Shown here: positions 38,121 through 47,388 of the stretch, piece after piece
Position numbering within the stretch: position 1 is the stretch's first letter
How the letters are laid out: each line of letters begins with the position of its first letter
From: Pseudomonas putida
Lineage (GTDB): Bacteria > Pseudomonadota > Gammaproteobacteria > Pseudomonadales > Pseudomonadaceae
Assembly (NCBI RefSeq): GCF_004357765.1
Contig: NZ_SMTE01000002.1
Location: 248,001-312,000 of the forward strand
Direction: 5' to 3'
Length of the DNA: 64,000 bases
Program-made: the position numbers and the translations under genes
Notes under the pieces: model-generated
Seen by the model: the letters and a program-made list of their open reading frames with translations, nothing else
What the model was told of the DNA's origin: nothing
Database searches by the model: none

Positions 38121-39849
38121 CGGCAGGCAACTGATAGCTCCAGGTCTCGGTCAGCACCTGTTCGGTGGTGGCCGCGGCCCCGTTGGTGGACGCCGCATCG
38201 GCGGCAGGTTGTTCGGCCTTGGCGGCATCTGCCTTACTGGCTTTCTCGGCCTTGGCGTGCTTGGCAGCCGCCTTGTCCTGCTTGGCATCCTCGGCAGCCT
38301 TGGGCGCCTCGACCGGAACATCGCGCACCAATGCGGCTCGCATTTCGGTCGACTTGTTGGCTTCCTTGACCTTGAACCGCAGAGTCAGGCGCCAGCCCTT
38401 GATTTCCGGGTTATAGCGCAGGTTGTTCTCGACCAGTTCGGCGTTGTCGCCGACGCTGACCTGGCTGCGCAGAGGAGCGTCTTCCGGCAGGGCGGCCAGC
38501 GCAGGGCCGTCGAAATCGACCAGGAAGGCAATGCTGCCGTCAGGCTGGCGGATCAGGTTGGACTGTTTGACGTCGCCGGTCGAGCGCAGGGTCTGCTTGA
38601 CCCAGCCCAGTTCCTGCGGCTGGAACTTCGGCTCGTCGAGGGTCCAGTGCAGGCGGTAGGCATACTCGATCGGCTGGCCAGCCTCAGGCAGCTTTTCCGG
38701 GCTCCAGAACGCCACGATATTGTCGTTGGTCTCGTCGGCCGTGGGGATTTCGACCAGATCGACGGTACCCTTGCCCCAGTCGCCTTTCGGCTCGATCCAG
38801 GCGCTCGGGCGCTTCTGGTAGTTGTCGTCGAGATCTTCATAGTCGCTGAAGGCACGCTGGCGCTGCATCAGGCCGAAACCACGCGGGTTCTCGACACTGA
38901 AGTTGCTGACGGCCAGGTGTTTCGGGTTGTTCAGCGGACGCCACAGCCACTCGCCATTGCCGGCATGGATCGACAGACCTTCGGAGTCATGCAGAGCCGG
39001 ACGGTAGTTCAGCACTTTGGATGGCTGGTTGGGGCCGAACAGGTACATGCTGGTCAGCGGGGCGATGCCCAGGCGGCTGACGTGATCACGCAGGAACACG
39101 CGCGACTGCACGTCGACCACGGTGTCGGTGCCCGGGCGCAGAATCAGCTTATAGGCGCCGGTGGAGCGTGGAGAGTCGAGCAGGGCGTAGATCACCAGGT
39201 GCTTGTCGGTCGGCTTGGGCTTCTCGACCCAGAACTCGGTAAATCGCGGGAACTCTTCGCCTGACGGCAACGCGGTGTCGATGGCCAGGCCGCGCGCCGA
39301 CAGGCCATAGACCTGGCCCTTGCCGACGACGCGGAAATAGCTGGCGCCGAGCAGGGTCATGATCTCGTCCTGCTTGTCCGCCTTGTTGATCGGGTAAAGC
39401 ACACGGAAACCGGCGTACCCCAGATTCTTGGTGGACTCGGGGTCGTGCGGCACGTCACCGAACGCGAAGCGGCTCGGGTCGTACTTGATTTCCTTGACCG
39501 TCGTGGCGGTGACCTCGTTGATCTTCACCGGGGTGTCGAAATGCATGCCCTGGTGATAGAACGACAGCTTGAACGGAGTCTTGTCGTCGGCCCACTCGGC
39601 CTTTTCCTGCAGGAAGTGAATCTTCTGGTAGTCCGCGAACTTCATATCGCGGAACACCGCCGGAAGATTGCTTTTCGGTGCCTCGTACTTCTGGCCGGCC
39701 AGATCCTTTGCCTTGGCTGCAACATCGTCAAGATTGAATGCCCACAGCTGACCCGCGCTCATCAGGCCAAACAGTGCCACACCGGCCATGAGTGCCGAGC
39801 GCAGTCGCGTGCTGGGGATTCTTGATGCTTTTTGGGGACTTACAATCAC
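38113..39849 (-). CDS. opgG: OpgG (MdoG), periplasmic glucan biosynthesis protein
   Basis: 578 aa. GTG start at 39849 with GAGGG upstream. A signal peptide (about 1-37, ending QLWA) precedes the OpgG domain, with [28 protein letters not shown] and [10 protein letters not shown]-like motifs (here [10 protein letters not shown]). The C-terminus has an extra Lys/Ala-rich segment (about 515-565) beyond the enteric form. It works in the periplasm on linking or branching of glucans with OpgH. It heads the opgGH operon. Confidence 0.95.
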   Translation of the reverse strand: MIVSPQKASRIPSTRLRSALMAGVALFGLMSAGQLWAFNLDDVAAKAKDLAGQKYEAPKSNLPAVFRDMKFADYQKIHFLQEKAEWADDKTPFKLSFYHQGMHFDTPVKINEVTATTVKEIKYDPSRFAFGDVPHDPESTKNLGYAGFRVLYPINKADKQDEIMTLLGASYFRVVGKGQVYGLSARGLAIDTALPSGEEFPRFTEFWVEKPKPTDKHLVIYALLDSPRSTGAYKLILRPGTDTVVDVQSRVFLRDHVSRLGIAPLTSMYLFGPNQPSKVLNYRPALHDSEGLSIHAGNGEWLWRPLNNPKHLAVSNFSVENPRGFGLMQRQRAFSDYEDLDDNYQKRPSAWIEPKGDWGKGTVDLVEIPTADETNDNIVAFWSPEKLPEAGQPIEYAYRLHWTLDEPKFQPQELGWVKQTLRSTGDVKQSNLIRQPDGSIAFLVDFDGPALAALPEDAPLRSQVSVGDNAELVENNLRYNPEIKGWRLTLRFKVKEANKSTEMRAALVRDVPVEAPKAAEDAKQDKAAAKHAKAEKASKADAAKAEQPAADAASTNGAAATTEQVLTETWSYQLPADE

Positions 39850-40071
39850 GAGCAACCCTCGCCGAAAACAAATCATGAAACCAACGGCCAGCTACCAATG
39901 CCGGGTTGGCGAGCACTGTTCGGACCCCGTGAGGGCGTAATGATTCCCCAAACGGATCCAGACAATGCTCGAGTCGGTGTGAAACGAACCTGCGGACGCA
40001 GGCTCACGCAGCGCGCGATTATCCAGCAGGTCGCGTTACAACGCATCAGGCTGGAACAACTATTTATCGTA

Positions 40072-40107
40072 AAAAACCCCTTGTTTTCCGACAAACAAGG
40101 GGTTTTT
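40072..40107 (-). terminator. Strong terminator downstream of dtd
   Basis: AAAAACCCCTTGTTT (40072-40086) and AAACAAGGGGTTTTT (40093-40107) are perfect 15-bp inverted arms with a six-base loop and T-runs on both strands. It lies four bases after the dtd stop and separates pip-dtd from opgGH, which run in the same direction. Confidence 0.95.
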
Positions 40108-40111
40108 GACC

Positions 40112-40549
40112 TCATATTTGTAACATAAATGTTACGGGGCCATCATTCACCAAATGCACCTGCATGTCTGCACCGAATCGCCCGCTGGCTACAGCGGCAT
40201 GCTGGCTCTGGGCCTGCTGGCAAAGATAGTCGAAAAGCTCGGCTCCCAACGCCGGAGGCGCCGCCGTCGAGAAGCTCGGTCGCATGCCACTGCGGGTATC
40301 TGCCGCCAGGGTGAACTGCGACACCAGCAGCAGACCGCCCGAGACGTCCTTCAAAGACAGGTTCATCTTGCCCTGGGGGTCGCTGAACACCCGGTAGTTG
40401 AGCAACTTGTGCAACAGTTTGTCGGCATGCTCGCGGGTATCTTCAGGCTCGACCGCGACCAACACCAACAAGCCCTGATCGATCGCGCCGACGATGTCCC
40501 CGCCCACCTCGACCCGCGCGCCACGCACGCGCTGCAACAGGCCCTTCAT
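40112..40549 (-). CDS. dtd: D-aminoacyl-tRNA deacylase
   Basis: 145 aa enzyme that removes D-amino acids from t[18 protein letters not shown], the [11 protein letters not shown] motif (SQFTL signature) and the C-terminal NDGPVTFML (with Gly-cis-Pro of the active site) are all present. The length is normal. It overlaps pip by 4 bp (ATGA) and the two are co-transcribed. Confidence 0.97.
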   Translation of the reverse strand: MKGLLQRVRGARVEVGGDIVGAIDQGLLVLVAVEPEDTREHADKLLHKLLNYRVFSDPQGKMNLSLKDVSGGLLLVSQFTLAADTRSGMRPSFSTAAPPALGAELFDYLCQQAQSQHAAVASGRFGADMQVHLVNDGPVTFMLQI

Positions 40550-41517
40550 GCCTCTTCCAGGGGCAGATCGAGCAGGCGCCGAGCCATCTGGTCGGCAGCC
40601 CGGACCAGGGCGTCGGTGATGCCGGGTTCGGAGGCCGCGTGACCGGCATCGCGGATGACCTTGAGCTCACTGTTGGGCCAGGCCTGGTGCAGCGCCCAGG
40701 CGTTGTCCAGCGGGCAGATCACGTCATAGCGACCATGCACGATGACCGCCGGCAGGTGTGCGATCTTGGGCATGTCGCGAATCAGCTGGTCGGGCTCCAG
40801 GAAGGCGTCGTTCATGAAGTAGTGGCATTCGATGCGGGCGATCGACAAGGCCCGCGCCGGTTCGGAGAAGCGGTCGACCACCAGCGGGTTGGGGCGCAGG
40901 GTCGCGGTGCGCCCTTCCCAAGTGGACCAGGCCTTGGCTGCATGCATCTGGGCGATCTGGTCGTTGCCGGTCAGACGCTTGTGGAAAGCCTTGACCAGCT
41001 CGCCACGCTCCTCGGCTGGAATCGGTGCGATGTAGTCCTGCCAGTAGTCGGGGAACAGTCGACTGGCACCGGCCTGGTAGAACCATTCGATCTCCTGGGG
41101 GCGGCACAGGAAAATGCCGCGCAGGATCAGCCCGTGCACCCGCTCGGGGTGTTTCTGGGCATAGGCTAGTGCCAGGGTCGAGCCCCACGAGCCGCCGAAC
41201 AGCACCCACTTGTCGACCCCCAGGTGCTGGCGAATGCGCTCCATGTCCTCGACCAGGTGCCAGGTGGTGTTGTTCTCCAGGCTCGCATGGGGCGTGGAGC
41301 GGCCACAGCCGCGTTGATCGAAGGTGATGATGCGGTACAGATTGGGGTCGAAATAGCAGCGGCTCTGGGCATCGCAACCGGCGCCGGGGCCGCCATGGAT
41401 GAACAGCACCGGCAGACCTTCCGGCGAGCCGCTTTCATCGACGTACAGTACATGCGGCGCTTCCACGGCCAGATCATGCCGGGCGTAGGGTTTGATCTGC
41501 GGGTACAGGGTCTGCAT
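40546..41517 (-). CDS. pip: Prolyl aminopeptidase (proline iminopeptidase)
   Basis: 323 aa alpha/beta hydrolase (S33) that cleaves N-terminal proline. HGGPGAGC is the oxyanion segment, the nucleophile lies in [18 protein letters not shown], the acid in HGRYDVICP and the His in [20 protein letters not shown] is family specific. ATG at 41517 is selected by family length; a longer frame enters the toxin promoter region. It heads pip-dtd. Confidence 0.97.
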   Translation of the reverse strand: MQTLYPQIKPYARHDLAVEAPHVLYVDESGSPEGLPVLFIHGGPGAGCDAQSRCYFDPNLYRIITFDQRGCGRSTPHASLENNTTWHLVEDMERIRQHLGVDKWVLFGGSWGSTLALAYAQKHPERVHGLILRGIFLCRPQEIEWFYQAGASRLFPDYWQDYIAPIPAEERGELVKAFHKRLTGNDQIAQMHAAKAWSTWEGRTATLRPNPLVVDRFSEPARALSIARIECHYFMNDAFLEPDQLIRDMPKIAHLPAVIVHGRYDVICPLDNAWALHQAWPNSELKVIRDAGHAASEPGITDALVRAADQMARRLLDLPLEEA

Positions 41518-41685
41518 TGCGCACTCCGTGTGGGGATTGATTCGGCCGTTGGCCATCATAAACCTGAATCGCCCGTTTGAGCATGCTCTGTCGAACACTC
41601 GAGCGAAACCGTATGCCTGCGAAGGTTTGACATATCTAACGCGTCACGCACCGAGGGTTGTTCCACGCTTCGCTCCCCCTCATCG

Positions 41686-41701
41686 CGGAGTCATTACCTT
41701 G
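41686..41701 (+). promoter_or_regulatory. Ribosome-binding site deciding a TTG start of the first giant gene
   Basis: CGGAG (41686-41690) is 8 bases before a TTG at 41699. The next ATG (41759) has no such site and would remove residues that align with the second giant protein (L-I-x-x-K-I-x-x-W-M). A TTGACA hexamer at 41627-41632 is a possible -35 element but no good -10 follows. Confidence 0.65.
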
Positions 41702-44700
41702 TCCCTTTCCATTCCCCCCACCCCTTATGTACTGATCGAGCGGAAAATCCCCGTTTGGATGAAATCGGCGCCGAAAAAGACCCACCAGGCCTTGCGCAAA
41801 GCCGCCTCGACCTCATTGCCCTGGTTCGAGAAGGCGCGCCAGGAAAAACCGGACATTGTCCGGCTGTTGCGCAAAGACCATGCCGCGCATATCGAAGCCG
41901 AAGCCAATCTCAAGGCGCTGCTCGGCACCCTCCCCAAGGTTGAGGCCTTCGCCATGCCGCGATTGACCAAGGCCATCGAAGAGCGCTTCGGCCTCACGGT
42001 CGATGTGCAACAGACCTATTTGCTCAATGCGAAGAAGTTTGCGGCCTACGCACAGGCAGATCGCAGCGTCGACAAGTTTTCGGCTACCAGCAGGCTGCTC
42101 AAACAAGCGACGCAATCTTTGCTGCATAGCGCCTTGCAGAACTTCGAGCCGTCGGAGACGAAATCCGGCGGGCTCGATGAAAGTGAAACGCTCAAGTCGA
42201 TGGTGGTCGACACTCGGGCCTTTTCACTCGTCGGTTTCGAGGGCAAGACGGTGAACATACCGCCGGAAAAATTCGCCGCGCTCGCACGCGAATTGGACTT
42301 CGGGGGCGAATACCAGAAACTGATCAGTGCCCTGCGCACACCCGTGCCAGCGGCATCAGGCGAGAACGCCACCGACGACCCGCTGGCCACCTGCCTGAAG
42401 GCTGCAGCACGCGCGAACCTGCGCCTCGATGCCCACCTGGCAGTGCTCAAAGGCCATGTCGATGACGATATGCACACGGCCCTGCTACAGGTGTCCGAAA
42501 TGGACCAGCCGCGTTACCGCGGCGCACCTGTCGGTTGCCACTTCCTCTCGCTATGGGATATCGAGCTGACCGGCATCGTCGCCATCGGACCGGACCGAAA
42601 CGCCGCCAAGACGACTGTCCCAGTGGTCATATTCATCCCCGACGATCCGATATACCCACTGAAACAGTACGAATCGACCGCTGCTTTTACCGCGGAACTG
42701 CGTGAGCGTTTACGCGAGGACAGCTACCTGACGTTCTTCCATCGCTTCGTGCCAGCCGCCGACCTGGAAAAGTTCCTGAGCAAGCTCGAGGACTGCCTGA
42801 CGCCTTATCCTGGCTTCTTCCATAAAGGGATCCGACGTCGCGCGCCCGATCCCAATGCACGCCTGCCGCTAGTCGTGGGTACCCAGCTCAAGCGGCTGAC
42901 CAGCGATCTCGCCACCCAGAAGATCAAACGCCTGGAGGATGATGCAGCGTTCCACGCAGTGCCAACCGCCGTCATGGACAAAAAAGCGTTCGAGGAACGC
43001 CTGTTGTACTTCGCGCAAAGGACGATGCAGGCATTGAGCGTAGCAGCCTTCTTCGTCCCCGCCTTGGGCGAAATCATGATGGGGGTCGCCGCCTTCGACC
43101 TGGCTCACGAAGTGTTCGAAGGCATCGACAGCTGGAGCAAAGGGGACACCGACGAGGCGCTCGGCTACCTGTTCGACGTCGTCGAGAACGTCGCGCTCAT
43201 CGCTGCGTTGGGCGTCGCCGGCCATGCGAGCGGTATGCCAGCCATCGAACATACCCCGGTCGAAATGCCTTCGTTCATCGAAGAGCTCGATAGCATCAGC
43301 ATGCCTGATGGCGAGCCTCGCCTATGGAAACCTGACCTCGGGCCGTTCGGCCATGACGTCATTCTGCCTGGCAACCTGCGACCCAACGAATTCGGTGTTT
43401 ACGAGTATCAGGGCAAGACCTATCTCACTCTGGAAGACCGGGCTTTATCGCTCCGACCGACCGACACGTCCGACGTCTACAAAATCGAGCACCCCACCAA
43501 CCCCTCCAGCTACGAACCGACCATTCGCCATAATGGCGCAGGCAGCTGGATCGCGGAAACGGACCGACCGTCGCAGTGGCAGGGCATGCGACTGTTCCGC
43601 CGCAGCGGACCTCACCACGTGTACTTCAGCGATGAAGTCGCCAGTCGCATCCTGCGCATCACCGATACCCACGAGGCCGTGCTGCGCCGAGTCATCAGCG
43701 AGTCCCAGCGCTTGCCGGGGCAACTGGAAGACACCCTTCAGCGCTTCCGTCTGGATGATCAGATCACGCGACGAACGGCGATCAGCTCTTTCTCTGCTTC
43801 GTCCAGAAGCGCCATGTTCGACGTTCTGTACGGCGACACCCAACCCCTGCAGAACCCTCGCGAGCGGCTGATCGCCGAGGCAGGGCCGGGATTGCCAGCC
43901 CCCATCCGCCAAGAGCTGCTGCGCGAAGCGAGCGACGCCGAGCGGGCAGCGCTTGACCAAGGCCGTATGCCGCCTCGCCTGACAGCGGAAATCGAGGCCT
44001 ATCTGCCCAACGTGCGCTTGACCCGCGCGTACGAGAACCTGTTCTTGCGTTCGGTAAGCTCGCTCGATACCGACAAGCTGATCCTCCACACCCTGGAGCG
44101 TTTGCCAGGCTGGCCGCAACAACTGCGTATCGCGATCCACGACGAAACGTTCGCCGGTCCGCTGTTGGACAGCATCGGCCCGACCGACGCCTCCATCAAC
44201 CGCGTGTTGAGCCGAGAGCCCGGCGGTTATCGCCTGCAGCCGCTGGATGGTGGCAACGGAGAAGGTGCGCAGACACTCTACGAGGCCGTCGTCCGGGCCC
44301 TGCCAGAAGAGCAAGTGTCCGCCCTGGGACTCTCCGCAGACAATGCCGCCGCTGATCTGCAACGCCACGTGCAGCAGGCTCCCTTGCTGCCTCGCCAGAC
44401 GCTGCGCCGAGTGCTGGGTCTTCCTGCCCGCCAACCAGGCTTCGTGCCCCCGATGCGCCTGGCCGATGGCAGGATCGGCTACCTGCTCAGCGGCAGGGGA
44501 GCCACTGCCGGCTATATCCTGCGCGAGACCTTGCTCGACTCGATCCGCCTGCTGGGTATTGAAGATCATTACACGCTGTCAGCCGAAAACGTCCTCGAGC
44601 GCCTTGAGGCCATTGGCATGACCCGTGCGCAAATTCTGGGTCGCTTGCAGCACCTGATGGGCGAGCGTCAAACCCTCGAACTGGCGCTGTCGAACTGGGC

Positions 44701-47275
44701 GGACCAGTCGGCATCGCTGATCGACCTGCCCGCCAGGATGTATAGCCGTGCAAATATCGCTGGCGCCATCTGGCGTCATTGGTATGGCACCAGCCTATTG
44801 GAGATTGGTGGGCGTGAGCTGACGTTCGAGTTGAGTCAGGCCCATCTGGTGGATTTCCCGGAACAACTCCCCGGTTTCATCTACGAGCGCACCCGGGCCT
44901 TGCGGCTGACCGATATGACCTTGGATGTCCCAGGCGGAATCGTGCCCTTCAGCGTGGCCGGCCTGGAGACCTTTCAGGGCTTCCTGGGGCGCTTCCCCCG
45001 CGTCACGTCCCTGACGATTACCCGGGCGCAGATGGCGGCTTCGGCCCCCTTGCCCTTCCCTTCGATCCTGAGCGTGGCCATCCCACTTCTGCCGGAACTG
45101 CGAGAGCTGCGGTTGACGAACCTGCAGCTGCATCCCAGCGAGCGAGACTTCTTGGCGATGGGTTCACTCGCCCATTTGCATACACTGGACCTCAGCGGCA
45201 ATTATCTGATGGAGCCCTGGTCCATCCCGATGCGAGACCTCTCGCTACGCAATCTGACACTCGACGGCACGTCACTCGACCGCTGGCCTGAGTGGTTGGA
45301 CGCCGAGATCCTGGAAAGCCTCGACACGCTTTCACTGTGTCACAACCGTATCAGCGAACTGCCTGATTTTCTGCTCTCGCAAGGCTCGCAGGGTGAGCGC
45401 GCCACGCGGATCCTGCTTCACGGCAACGGATTGCCGCCTGCCCAGATCTGGCGCATCGGCCTGGAAACACAGCCACGTTTCCGTATCGCAGTGGACATGC
45501 CGGACTCCCTTCGGAACCGGATCGGTTACCTGCGCGAGCAATTGAGAGAACTTGATGTGTCGATCACTCAGTGGACTCACAGCTCCAGCTCCGCCGCCAT
45601 CCCGAATGCCGAAACGCTCGCGACCCGTGCACGACTTGGCCGGGTACTCATCGATTACTGGCGGACCACCAGGACAGGACAGCGCGTGCCGCTGAACCTG
45701 GTCGATGTGAGCCTGGCTGACTTTCCACCGCAACTACCGGCGTTCTTCCCGGCGGGCGTCGAAAGCCTGGTGCTGACTCGCGTAGCCGCGACCGCCGAGC
45801 AGTTGAACAGCTTCCTGACGCCCTTCCAAAACCTCACCGAATTGCAGCTCTCAGGGCATGTACAGCCCATGGCCGGACTGCCCCGTGCCCTTTCCAACAT
45901 ACCGCGACTGCAAGCCTTGACGCTGCATGACCAGGGGTTGCTGATCGACCAGCCGGTGATGGACAGCTTCAATGACATCAACGGGCTGCTGATGCTCGAT
46001 CTGTCAGGCAATCGACTGGGCGCGATCACCCAAGCGGCACCCTCGCTCAACTCACTTCGCCGCCTTTATCTGACGAACACCCAACTGCAAGCGTGGCCGG
46101 AATGGGTAGACGAATTACTGCCCTTGAACTTGCTGGACCTGGACGGTAACCAAATCACCACTCTGCCCGAGCCTATTCTCGACAACCCCCGCAGCGAGCA
46201 AATGCAGAGCGAGATTTCTCTGCTGGGCAACCCGCTGGATCGCGACAGCATGATCCGCGCTCACACCAGCGAAGGGTTCAGTCGAAGCTTCAGGTTCAAC
46301 ATGGATTTGCCGGACGACATTCAGGCGCTCTCGCCCGCGAACTCCAGTGACAGCTCGCCCTACCACAGCCATGAGTCGGGCCCTGAGCCGAGCCCTGAGC
46401 CGCTTCCACGACCCACCGTCGAACCTTGGCTACTTTCGACTCCCGAGCAGAATGAAGCGCTCCGTCAAGCCTGGCAGCAGCTCGAGAACAACGCGGGCGC
46501 CGACAACTTGCTGCACCTTGTGCGACGTATGGAGCAGACGGCGCCGTACAACAACGTCGAGACACGCAACAGTTTCGCCGAACGTGTCGGTCGTGTGCTC
46601 GTGCACGCAGCCCAAAACCCTGCCGATCTTCAGCTATTCAATGGCATGGCAGAGGCCGGACTGCAAGGTCGGACCTGCCCCGACGGTGCGATGCTGGAGT
46701 TCAATCAGATCGAATTGCGGCTGTTCAGCGAGCAAACGCTGCAAGGACTTGACGGCCCGGAGCGCGGTGCAGCGCTCCTGCGCCTGATGCGCCAGACCTT
46801 CCGTACGGAGGCACTGGACAACATCGCGCATGCGGGAATCACGCGAAACGGCCAACGGCTTGTAGAACCGGGAGCGCGCGACCTGGCCGAAGTACGTCTG
46901 GCCTATCGCGTGCTCCTGGCCGCAGCGCTCGACCTGCCGCTGGCACCATCGAGCATGCTCTACGCGGGTGCGGCAGCGGTGTCTGCCAACGAGCGAAACC
47001 TGGTGCTGGCAGAAGTCCAGCGGCGCGAACACGGAAACGGGTTTCTGGATTACGTCTCGCGCCATCCAACCTGGGTCGATTATCTGCGCAGCGCCTACGA
47101 GGACCGTTTTGCAGAGATCGAGAACGAGTACAGGCAGCAAGTGCTTGCCCTTCCCGAGCGATTCCCGGACCGGGCGGTCGAAGACCTGACCGAAGAGTAT
47201 GCTGCACTGGAGCGTCGAAAGGCCGCACAGGACAATGCCGTGATTCGTGAGTTGACCAACGAATTATCCCTTTGA
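41699..47275 (+). CDS. Giant LRR protein with C-terminal NEL-type E3 ubiquitin ligase domain
   Basis: About 1858 aa from TTG. The N-terminal region (about 1-1050) is of the DUF6543 'dermonecrotic toxin' kind found in Pseudomonas. It includes a hydrophobic stretch (about 445-500, AFFVPALGEIMMGVAAFDLA, then YLFDVVENVALIAALGVAG). LRR blocks lie at about 1080-1290 and 1390-1510, with LDLSGN repeats. A Pro/Ser linker (about 1545-1576) precedes the NEL domain (about 1580-1858). The catalytic C-x-D is TCPDG with Cys1660 and Asp1662, then FNQIELRLF, as in IpaH/SspH/SlrP ligases. NEL enzymes take ubiquitin from host E2 through the Cys. No signal peptide is seen; the secretion route and target are unknown. 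It is the first of a tandem pair between pip and hutG. Confidence 0.88.
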   Translation: MSLSIPPTPYVLIERKIPVWMKSAPKKTHQALRKAASTSLPWFEKARQEKPDIVRLLRKDHAAHIEAEANLKALLGTLPKVEAFAMPRLTKAIEERFGLTVDVQQTYLLNAKKFAAYAQADRSVDKFSATSRLLKQATQSLLHSALQNFEPSETKSGGLDESETLKSMVVDTRAFSLVGFEGKTVNIPPEKFAALARELDFGGEYQKLISALRTPVPAASGENATDDPLATCLKAAARANLRLDAHLAVLKGHVDDDMHTALLQVSEMDQPRYRGAPVGCHFLSLWDIELTGIVAIGPDRNAAKTTVPVVIFIPDDPIYPLKQYESTAAFTAELRERLREDSYLTFFHRFVPAADLEKFLSKLEDCLTPYPGFFHKGIRRRAPDPNARLPLVVGTQLKRLTSDLATQKIKRLEDDAAFHAVPTAVMDKKAFEERLLYFAQRTMQALSVAAFFVPALGEIMMGVAAFDLAHEVFEGIDSWSKGDTDEALGYLFDVVENVALIAALGVAGHASGMPAIEHTPVEMPSFIEELDSISMPDGEPRLWKPDLGPFGHDVILPGNLRPNEFGVYEYQGKTYLTLEDRALSLRPTDTSDVYKIEHPTNPSSYEPTIRHNGAGSWIAETDRPSQWQGMRLFRRSGPHHVYFSDEVASRILRITDTHEAVLRRVISESQRLPGQLEDTLQRFRLDDQITRRTAISSFSASSRSAMFDVLYGDTQPLQNPRERLIAEAGPGLPAPIRQELLREASDAERAALDQGRMPPRLTAEIEAYLPNVRLTRAYENLFLRSVSSLDTDKLILHTLERLPGWPQQLRIAIHDETFAGPLLDSIGPTDASINRVLSREPGGYRLQPLDGGNGEGAQTLYEAVVRALPEEQVSALGLSADNAAADLQRHVQQAPLLPRQTLRRVLGLPARQPGFVPPMRLADGRIGYLLSGRGATAGYILRETLLDSIRLLGIEDHYTLSAENVLERLEAIGMTRAQILGRLQHLMGERQTLELALSNWADQSASLIDLPARMYSRANIAGAIWRHWYGTSLLEIGGRELTFELSQAHLVDFPEQLPGFIYERTRALRLTDMTLDVPGGIVPFSVAGLETFQGFLGRFPRVTSLTITRAQMAASAPLPFPSILSVAIPLLPELRELRLTNLQLHPSERDFLAMGSLAHLHTLDLSGNYLMEPWSIPMRDLSLRNLTLDGTSLDRWPEWLDAEILESLDTLSLCHNRISELPDFLLSQGSQGERATRILLHGNGLPPAQIWRIGLETQPRFRIAVDMPDSLRNRIGYLREQLRELDVSITQWTHSSSSAAIPNAETLATRARLGRVLIDYWRTTRTGQRVPLNLVDVSLADFPPQLPAFFPAGVESLVLTRVAATAEQLNSFLTPFQNLTELQLSGHVQPMAGLPRALSNIPRLQALTLHDQGLLIDQPVMDSFNDINGLLMLDLSGNRLGAITQAAPSLNSLRRLYLTNTQLQAWPEWVDELLPLNLLDLDGNQITTLPEPILDNPRSEQMQSEISLLGNPLDRDSMIRAHTSEGFSRSFRFNMDLPDDIQALSPANSSDSSPYHSHESGPEPSPEPLPRPTVEPWLLSTPEQNEALRQAWQQLENNAGADNLLHLVRRMEQTAPYNNVETRNSFAERVGRVLVHAAQNPADLQLFNGMAEAGLQGRTCPDGAMLEFNQIELRLFSEQTLQGLDGPERGAALLRLMRQTFRTEALDNIAHAGITRNGQRLVEPGARDLAEVRLAYRVLLAAALDLPLAPSSMLYAGAAAVSANERNLVLAEVQRREHGNGFLDYVSRHPTWVDYLRSAYEDRFAEIENEYRQQVLALPERFPDRAVEDLTEEYAALERRKAAQDNAVIRELTNELSL

Positions 47276-47283
47276 CCGATCAT

Positions 47284-47317
47284 GACCCAGGCCGTCTCAA
47301 GGACGGCGGCCTGGGTC
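47284..47317. other. Hairpin in the gap between the two giant genes
   Basis: GACCCAGGCCG (47284-47294) pairs perfectly with CGGCCTGGGTC (47307-47317). It begins 9 bp after the first stop. There is no T-run on the plus strand, so it may be an mRNA-end or processing hairpin. A second short inverted pair, CATGCTA (47325-47331) and TAGCATG (47356-47362), lies before the second gene. Confidence 0.6.
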
Positions 47318-47388
47318 GCACTATCATGCTAACGCACCCCGCCTGCGCTCCTGCCTAGCATGTCCTGCCTCACTGACGAGGCTTGATC

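Noticed and set aside
41627-41655. TTGACA as promoter of the first giant gene
   Set aside because: No -10-like hexamer at 16-18 bp, so it was not listed as a promoter.
41759-47275. ATG start of the first giant gene
   Set aside because: It removes conserved residues shared with the second protein and lacks a ribosome-binding site; TTG 41699 is better.
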